Shown piece by piece: positions 6,083-9,786 of a stretch of DNA of 9,786 bases; the first letter of the stretch is position 1, and every line of letters begins with the position of its first letter. Source of the stretch: Gp6-AA40 sp964505975 (GTDB lineage Bacteria; Acidobacteriota; Vicinamibacteria; Vicinamibacterales; UBA2999); assembly GCA_964505975.1 (NCBI GenBank), contig CAZDLW010000226.1, positions 1 through 9,786 of the forward strand. Reading direction: 5' to 3'. The notes beneath the pieces were generated by a model that ran no database searches, was not told where the DNA came from, and worked only from the letters and a program-made list of their open reading frames with translations. The position numbers and the translations under genes are program-made.

Positions 6083-7450
6083 ATGACAGGACCAGCGCAA
6101 CGCGGCAGTTTTGGAACCGGTCTGGGATTCGTGCTGGCGGCCGCCGGGTCGGCTGTCGGCCTCGGCAACATCTGGGGATTTCCCACGCGGGTTGCGGCTG
6201 GCGGCGGCGCCGCCTTCGTCATCCTGTACCTGCTGTGCGTCGTGTTCATCTGCGCGCCCATCCTGATCTCGGAGCTGGCCCTGGGACGGCGTGCGCACAA
6301 GGATCCGGTGGGCGCCTTCCGCGCCATCAGGCCTGGCACGCCCTGGTGGGCTGCCGGGGCACTCGGCGTGCTGGCGGGCTTCGGCATCCTGTCGTTCTAC
6401 TCGGTCATCGCGGGCTGGACGGTCGCATACCTCTGGTTCACGGTCACCGGACAGGTGACCGGAACACCGGAGGAGATCGGACAGTTCTTTGCCACCTTCA
6501 TCGCCAACCCCTGGCTGAACCTGACGTTCACGGTGGGCATGCTGGCCGTGACGGCCGCGATCATCGTTGGCGGGGTCCGCGGTGGAATCGAACGCGTCAC
6601 GAAGGCGCTGATGCCGGCGTTGTTCGTGCTGCTGCTCGTGCTCGCGACCCGTGCGGTCACCCTCCCGGGTGCCGCCGAGGGGCTGCAGTACTATCTGCAG
6701 CCCCATCCCGAACGGGCCTTCGATATCGCGACGCTCAACGCCGCACTTGGTCAGGCCTTCTTCTCGCTGAGCCTTGGCATGGGCGCGATGATCACGTACG
6801 GCAGCTACCTGCGCGGCAGCATTTCCATTGCCTACGCGGCCGCGTGGGTGGTCCTGCTCGATACCCTCGTCGCCCTCCTGGCCGGTTTCATCATCTTCCC
6901 GTCCGGATTCTCCATCCCCGGCTTCGATCCCACGACCGGCGGACCGGGCCTCATCTTCACCGTGCTGCCGCGGCTGTTCGCCGCTCTGCCCGGTGGCCAG
7001 TTCTTTGGCGCGCTGTTCTTCCTGCTGCTCTCGGTCGCGGCCCTCACGTCGATGATCTCGCTGCTGGAAGTGCCGGTGGCCCATCTGATCGACAGCCACG
7101 GATGGCCGCGTGCGCGCGCGGCGCTCGTGGTGACGTTCGCCGTGGCGGTCCTGGCCGTGCCCTCGGCGCTGTCGCAGGGCGCAGTCGGGGCCCTCTCAAG
7201 CGTACCGGGCCTGGGCGTGGACTTCCTCACGCTGATGGATACGGTCTGGAACAACTTCGCCCTGCCGATCGGCGGATTCCTCATCGCCGTGTTCGTGGGC
7301 TGGGTGTGGCGGGCCGATCGCGCCCTCGACGAGCTCCGCATGGAAGGCGCCCCCTTCCCCGCGGCGACACTCTGGATGTTCCTCGTCCGCTACGTCTGTC
7401 CGGCGGCGATCCTCGTGATCATCGTGTTCACCATCCGCGGCATGTTCTAG
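6083..7450 (+). CDS. Sodium-dependent transporter, NSS/SNF family (LeuT-like), substrate unknown
   Basis: An inner-membrane Na+-coupled symporter of the neurotransmitter:sodium symporter family; bacterial members mostly take up amino acids. The 455 residues form about 12 hydrophobic helices. TM1 has the family core GSAVGLGNIWGFP, with Asn29 at LeuT Asn27. TM2 ends in ELALGRR, with Glu64 at LeuT Glu62. TM6 carries the unwound SLSLGMGAMITYGSYL. TM8 has LTSM, with Thr322 and Ser323 at the Na2 ligands Thr354 and Ser355. In TM7 an Asp (260) appears where LeuT has the Na1 ligand Asn286, and Ala264 where LeuT has Glu290; this alignment is by eye. The ATG at 6083 gives the normal short lead before TM1; GAGG at 6068-6071 is a modest RBS, 11 nt away. 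It stands alone between divergent folD and convergent thiE, so context does not indicate a substrate. Confidence 0.93.
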   Translation: MTGPAQRGSFGTGLGFVLAAAGSAVGLGNIWGFPTRVAAGGGAAFVILYLLCVVFICAPILISELALGRRAHKDPVGAFRAIRPGTPWWAAGALGVLAGFGILSFYSVIAGWTVAYLWFTVTGQVTGTPEEIGQFFATFIANPWLNLTFTVGMLAVTAAIIVGGVRGGIERVTKALMPALFVLLLVLATRAVTLPGAAEGLQYYLQPHPERAFDIATLNAALGQAFFSLSLGMGAMITYGSYLRGSISIAYAAAWVVLLDTLVALLAGFIIFPSGFSIPGFDPTTGGPGLIFTVLPRLFAALPGGQFFGALFFLLLSVAALTSMISLLEVPVAHLIDSHGWPRARAALVVTFAVAVLAVPSALSQGAVGALSSVPGLGVDFLTLMDTVWNNFALPIGGFLIAVFVGWVWRADRALDELRMEGAPFPAATLWMFLVRYVCPAAILVIIVFTIRGMF

Positions 7451-7474
7451 GGGATCGCGGACGAGCCGCGCCCC
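7450..7474 (+). terminator. GC-rich hairpin at the transporter stop codon
   Basis: CGCGG (7456-7460) pairs with CCGCG (7466-7470) around ACGAG. The stem extends as GGGG (7450-7453) with CCCC (7471-7474) across a 2-nt AT bulge, giving nine G-C pairs starting on the last base of the TAG. No T-run follows, so it may be an mRNA 3' stabiliser or a Rho-assisted end rather than a classical intrinsic terminator. Confidence 0.4.
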
Positions 7475-7491
7475 GCTCGCGCACTTACGCG

Positions 7492-7516
7492 CTCGACACT
7501 TGACTCATTCGTCGAG
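7492..7516. terminator. Second inverted repeat in the convergent transporter/thiE gap
   Basis: CTCGAC (7492-7497) and GTCGAG (7511-7516) are perfect arms with a 13-nt loop, followed on the plus strand by ATTTCG. It could serve either converging transcript but lacks a proper T-tract on both strands. Confidence 0.2.
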
Positions 7517-7567
7517 ATTTCGCGCGCAAGGGTTCTAGCCGAGAAGCGCGGCAAAGAGATACTGGCG

Positions 7568-7608
7568 CATTTCTGAGATTCTGCGTTTCAAATTCTGCAT
7601 GCTGCATT
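7568..7608 (-). repeat. Heptad tandem repeat, array C (degenerate GAATGCA-like)
   Basis: Read on the minus strand from 7608 the units are AATGCA, GCATGCA, GAATTTG, AAACGCA and GAATCTC, then a decayed tail. GAATTTG also occurs as a unit of array A at 5903-5909, and the block aligns over about 31 nt with array B in the same orientation. It lies between the transporter end and the thiE stop, 19 nt beyond that stop. Confidence 0.45.
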
Positions 7609-7626
7609 GACGCTGACACGTATTCA

Positions 7627-8262
7627 TCAGCCCGCCCGCAGGCGCCGGCAATACTCGCGCACTCGGTCCACGGGGTCGCCTACGAGCAGATCGCCGATCA
7701 CGGCGACGGTGGTCGCGCCGGCCGCGAGAACCGACGGTGCGGTTTCGAGCGTGATGCCCCCGATGGCCACGACCGGCCGTCCCCCGGAGAGCCTTGCTGC
7801 GGCGGCGACGAGCGGCAGTCCCACGGCCTCGTAGGGCGTGTCCTTCGTACGCGTGCCGAAGACGGGGCCCACGGCGATATAGCTCGCGGGCTCGGCACGT
7901 GCCTCCTCGAGTTGCGCAACCGTGTGGGTGGAATAGCCGACCATGGCCGCCTCGTGTCCGAGAATCGCGCGCGCGGCCGATGGCGGCAGGTCATCCTGTC
8001 CCACGTGCACGCCGGCCGCCCCGGCGAGCCGTGCCAGATCGACACGATCGTTCACGACGATCCGTGCGCCATGGCGCCGTCCAAGGCCGACGACCGCGTC
8101 GCACAGCGTCAGGAAAGGCCCCGATGCAAGAGCTTTGGCGCGAACTTGCAGGAAGCGGGCGCCTCCCTCGACGAAGGCCCGCGCCAGCTCTTCAGGGGTC
8201 CACCGGGCACGCGCAGCGGATGCGACGTCGAGAATGGCCAGCAGCGGAGGAAGGGCATTCAC
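7627..8262 (-). CDS. thiE: Thiamine-phosphate synthase
   Basis: ThiE joins the HMP pyrimidine pyrophosphate to the thiazole phosphate to form thiamine phosphate. The 211-residue product is a complete TIM barrel of normal length. Motifs: FLQVRAK (Gln39, Arg41, Lys43) for pyrophosphate binding, IVVNDRVDLA with Asp72 and GVHVGQDDLP with Asp91 as Mg ligands, GYSTHT, YIAVGPVFGTRTK and VAIGGIT. The motif QVRAK has Ala where Glu is common. Translation starts at a GTG (8262-8260) that overlaps the accC stop as GTGA; the ATG at 8258 is out of frame. No good RBS precedes it, so coupling to accC translation is likely. No TPP riboswitch is seen, as expected for an internal operon gene, and no other thi gene is in the window. 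TenI-type paralogues are similar, but the intact ligand set favours ThiE. Confidence 0.92.
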   Translation of the reverse strand: MNALPPLLAILDVASAARARWTPEELARAFVEGGARFLQVRAKALASGPFLTLCDAVVGLGRRHGARIVVNDRVDLARLAGAAGVHVGQDDLPPSAARAILGHEAAMVGYSTHTVAQLEEARAEPASYIAVGPVFGTRTKDTPYEAVGLPLVAAAARLSGGRPVVAIGGITLETAPSVLAAGATTVAVIGDLLVGDPVDRVREYCRRLRAG

Positions 8263-9630
8263 GCCGTTTCGGCGAGCCTGCCCTCCTTAGGGCGCGGCAT
8301 GAACCGGTCCATGAAGGATGTGCTGAGCCTGCCGGCCTGGAAGTCCGGATCATTCAGGATCCTGAGGTGCAGCGGCACCGACGTTTTGATGCCCTCGATC
8401 ACGGTCATGTCCAACGCACGGCGCATGCGCGCGATGGCTTCCTGGCGGTCACGGCCGTGGGCGATGATCTTCGCGATCAGCGAATCGTAGTACGGCGACA
8501 CGGTACACTCGGCGTGCGCGAACGAGTCGACCCGTACGCCCGGCCCGCCCGGGAGATTGAAGGCCTGGATGAGACCCGGAGAGGGGGTGAACGTGTCGGG
8601 ATCTTCGGCATTCACGCGGCATTCGATGGCGTGCCCCGTGAACGTCACCTCACTCTGCCTGAATGCCAGCCGCTCCCCCGCGGCAATCCGGATCTGCTCT
8701 TTGACGATGTCGATGCCGGTCACCATTTCGGTGACGGGATGCTCCACCTGGAGCCTGGTGTTCGTCTCCATGAAATAGAATCTGCCGCCGCCGTCCATGA
8801 GGAACTCGAAGGTGCCGGCGTTCGTGTACTGGACGGCCTTGGCTGCATCCACCACGACACCGCCCATCCGCTTGCGGACCTTCTCCGTGAGCGCCGGCGA
8901 CGGGGACTCTTCCACCAGCTTCTGGTGCCGGCGCTGGATTGAGCACTCGCGCTCCCCGAGGTGTACGACGTTCCCGTGGTGATCGCCGAGCACCTGAAAC
9001 TCGATATGGCGAGGATGCTCGAGGTACTTCTCGATATAGACGGCTCCGTTGCCGAAAGCCGCCTCGGCCTCGCGCTGGGCCGTCCGCAGCAGGTGGGGGA
9101 GCTCCCCGGCATTCTGCACGATCCGCATGCCGCGGCCGCCGCCGCCGGCCACGGCCTTGATCATGACCGGATATCCGATGTCCTTGGCCACCTTCAGTGC
9201 CTTGTCCTCGCTCTCGACCGGGCCGTCGCTGCCGGGAAGCATGGGCACACCGGCCTTCTTCATCGCCTTCCGCGCGCGGGCCTTGTCGCCGAGCAGCTTG
9301 ATGACGCTGGGATCGGGGCCGATGAACCGGATGTGGCACGCCTCGCACACTTCCGCCAGATAGGCGCTCTCCGACAGAAACCCGTAGCCCGGGTGAATGG
9401 CGTCCGCACCGGTGATCTCGGCGGCGCTGATGATCGCCGGTACGTTCAGGTAGCTGTCCACGCTGCGGGGGGGGGCCGATGCAGACGTCTTCATCGGCGA
9501 AGCGCACGTGCAGCGAGTTCTCATCCGCCTCGGAGTAGACGGCCACGGTCTTGAGACCGAGCTCGCGGCAGGCGTAAATGATCCGGAGCGCGATCTCGCC
9601 GCGATTGGCAATCAGGATCTTCTTGAACAT
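8259..9630 (-). CDS. accC: Biotin carboxylase subunit of acetyl-CoA carboxylase, frameshifted in this sequence
   Basis: AccC uses ATP and bicarbonate to carboxylate biotin on AccB, the first half-reaction of fatty acid synthesis. The N-terminus, MFKKILIANRGEIALRI from the ATG at 9630, reads on to VCIGPP at codon 54. The continuation, SVDSYLNVPAIISAAEIT, lies in another frame and runs to 8259. The switch falls in nine C (plus-strand G at 9467-9475); with eight C the junction reads CIGPPRSVDSYLN, matching the spacing in E. coli CIGPAPSVKSYLN. The repaired product would be 456 residues (E. coli 449). Downstream ATP-grasp motifs are intact: AGGGGRGMRIV, HIEFQVLGD, ERECSIQRRHQKLVEE, ETNTRLQVEHPVTEM and ECRVNAEDP. 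The ATG at 9611 is not the real start. No in-frame stop appears soon after the shift; an unrelated frame stays open to 8650. A homopolymer sequencing error is the likeliest cause. RBS weak (GTGAGA). Confidence 0.93.
9467..9475. other. Nine-base G homopolymer at the accC frameshift
   Basis: Nine G on the plus strand (nine C on the accC coding strand) sit exactly where the reading frame of accC changes. Eight bases would give one continuous biotin carboxylase frame. Such runs are prone to both sequencing indels and replication slippage. Confidence 0.9.
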
Positions 9631-9673
9631 GCAATCTCACGTTCGAGGGGCGACGAGCGTACGACCGAAACCG

Positions 9674-9786
9674 TCATGCGGGCTTGATCGCGAACAGCCG
9701 TTCCCCATACTGCACCGGCTGTGCATTCTCCACGTAGATCTTCACGATCTCGCCATCGCACTCCGTATTGATCTCGTTCATCAACT
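9674..9786 (-). CDS. accB: Biotin carboxyl carrier protein of acetyl-CoA carboxylase, C-terminal end only
   Basis: AccB carries the biotin that AccC carboxylates. Only the last 36 codons and stop are in the window. On the minus strand they read LMNEINTECDGEIVKIYV, followed by ENAQPVQYGERLFAIKPA. This is the second half of a biotinyl domain: LMNEI directly follows the biotinylated lysine of the family motif EAMK, and the window's final two bases (AG on the minus strand) fit the end of that Lys codon. QPVQYGERLFAI matches the E. coli QPVEFDEPLVVI. The stop lies 43 nt before the accC start, so accB-accC-thiE read as one minus-strand operon. The N-terminal portion lies outside the window. The accC neighbour argues against another biotin carrier. 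Confidence 0.93.
   Translation of the reverse strand, partial: LMNEINTECDGEIVKIYVENAQPVQYGERLFAIKPA

Noticed and set aside
5942..7099. 385-codon open frame on the minus strand across the transporter
   Set aside because: It opposes a clear NSS transporter; its low-complexity Asp/Arg/Gly/Gln-rich product is a typical shadow of hydrophobic codons read in reverse.
7451..7626. Classical intrinsic terminators in the convergent gap
   Set aside because: Hairpins exist but neither is followed by a run of T on the relevant strand, so they are listed only at low confidence.
8263..8300. TPP riboswitch upstream of thiE
   Set aside because: The region is accC coding sequence and thiE starts within the accC stop; no TPP-binding core is visible.
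7794..8942. 382-codon plus-strand frame across thiE and accC
   Set aside because: Antisense to two recognised genes and Arg-rich without motifs.
9609..9611. ATG as an accC start giving a 450-codon uninterrupted frame
   Set aside because: The first roughly 50 residues from this ATG are low-complexity Ser/Arg/Pro sequence, while the other frame from 9630 encodes the exact conserved AccC N-terminus. The frame is explained by the homopolymer indel.

Overview
The window is about two-thirds GC by eye, gene-dense, and comes from a Gram-negative bacterium: it carries Kdo/LPS genes (kdsA, kdsD, lapB) beside core housekeeping genes. Gene order, GTG starts with overlapping junctions, and protein character suggest a high-GC Acidobacteriota-like lineage (for example Vicinamibacteria). 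That placement is inference from memory, not a computed phylogeny. I see no prophage, insertion sequence, CRISPR array, defence locus, tRNA or rRNA. Most of the window is ordinary core genome.

Layout. Positions 1-4775 (+) form one compact run: the C-terminal two-thirds of pyrG (CTP synthase), kdsA (Kdo-8-phosphate synthase), kdsD (arabinose-5-phosphate isomerase), lapB/yciM (TPR-rubredoxin LPS regulator) and coaE (dephospho-CoA kinase). After pyrG the genes overlap or nearly touch (GTGA, TAGTG, and a 1-nt gap), so they probably form one translationally coupled operon. KdsD makes arabinose-5-phosphate, KdsA condenses it with PEP, and PyrG makes the CTP that activates Kdo. LapB in E. coli tunes the first committed lipid A step through FtsH and LpxC. 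Converging on coaE is folD (-, 4835-5764). A 318-nt divergent spacer (5765-6082) then separates folD from a sodium-coupled NSS/SNF-family transporter (+, 6083-7450). That transporter converges, across 176 nt, on a minus-strand acetyl-CoA carboxylase operon running accB (only its 3' end is present) - accC - thiE (9786 down to 7627).

Three things deserve a second look. First, accC is broken in this sequence by a 1-nt surplus in a run of nine G (C on the coding strand); removing one base restores a full biotin carboxylase. Second, both larger intergenic gaps carry AT-richer patches of a degenerate 7-bp tandem motif (GAATGCA-like). It occurs in inverted orientation in the folD/transporter spacer and again after the transporter. 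Third, lapB sits inside the Kdo operon. I did not find a convincing novel biological system here; the heptad repeat family is the least explained element.
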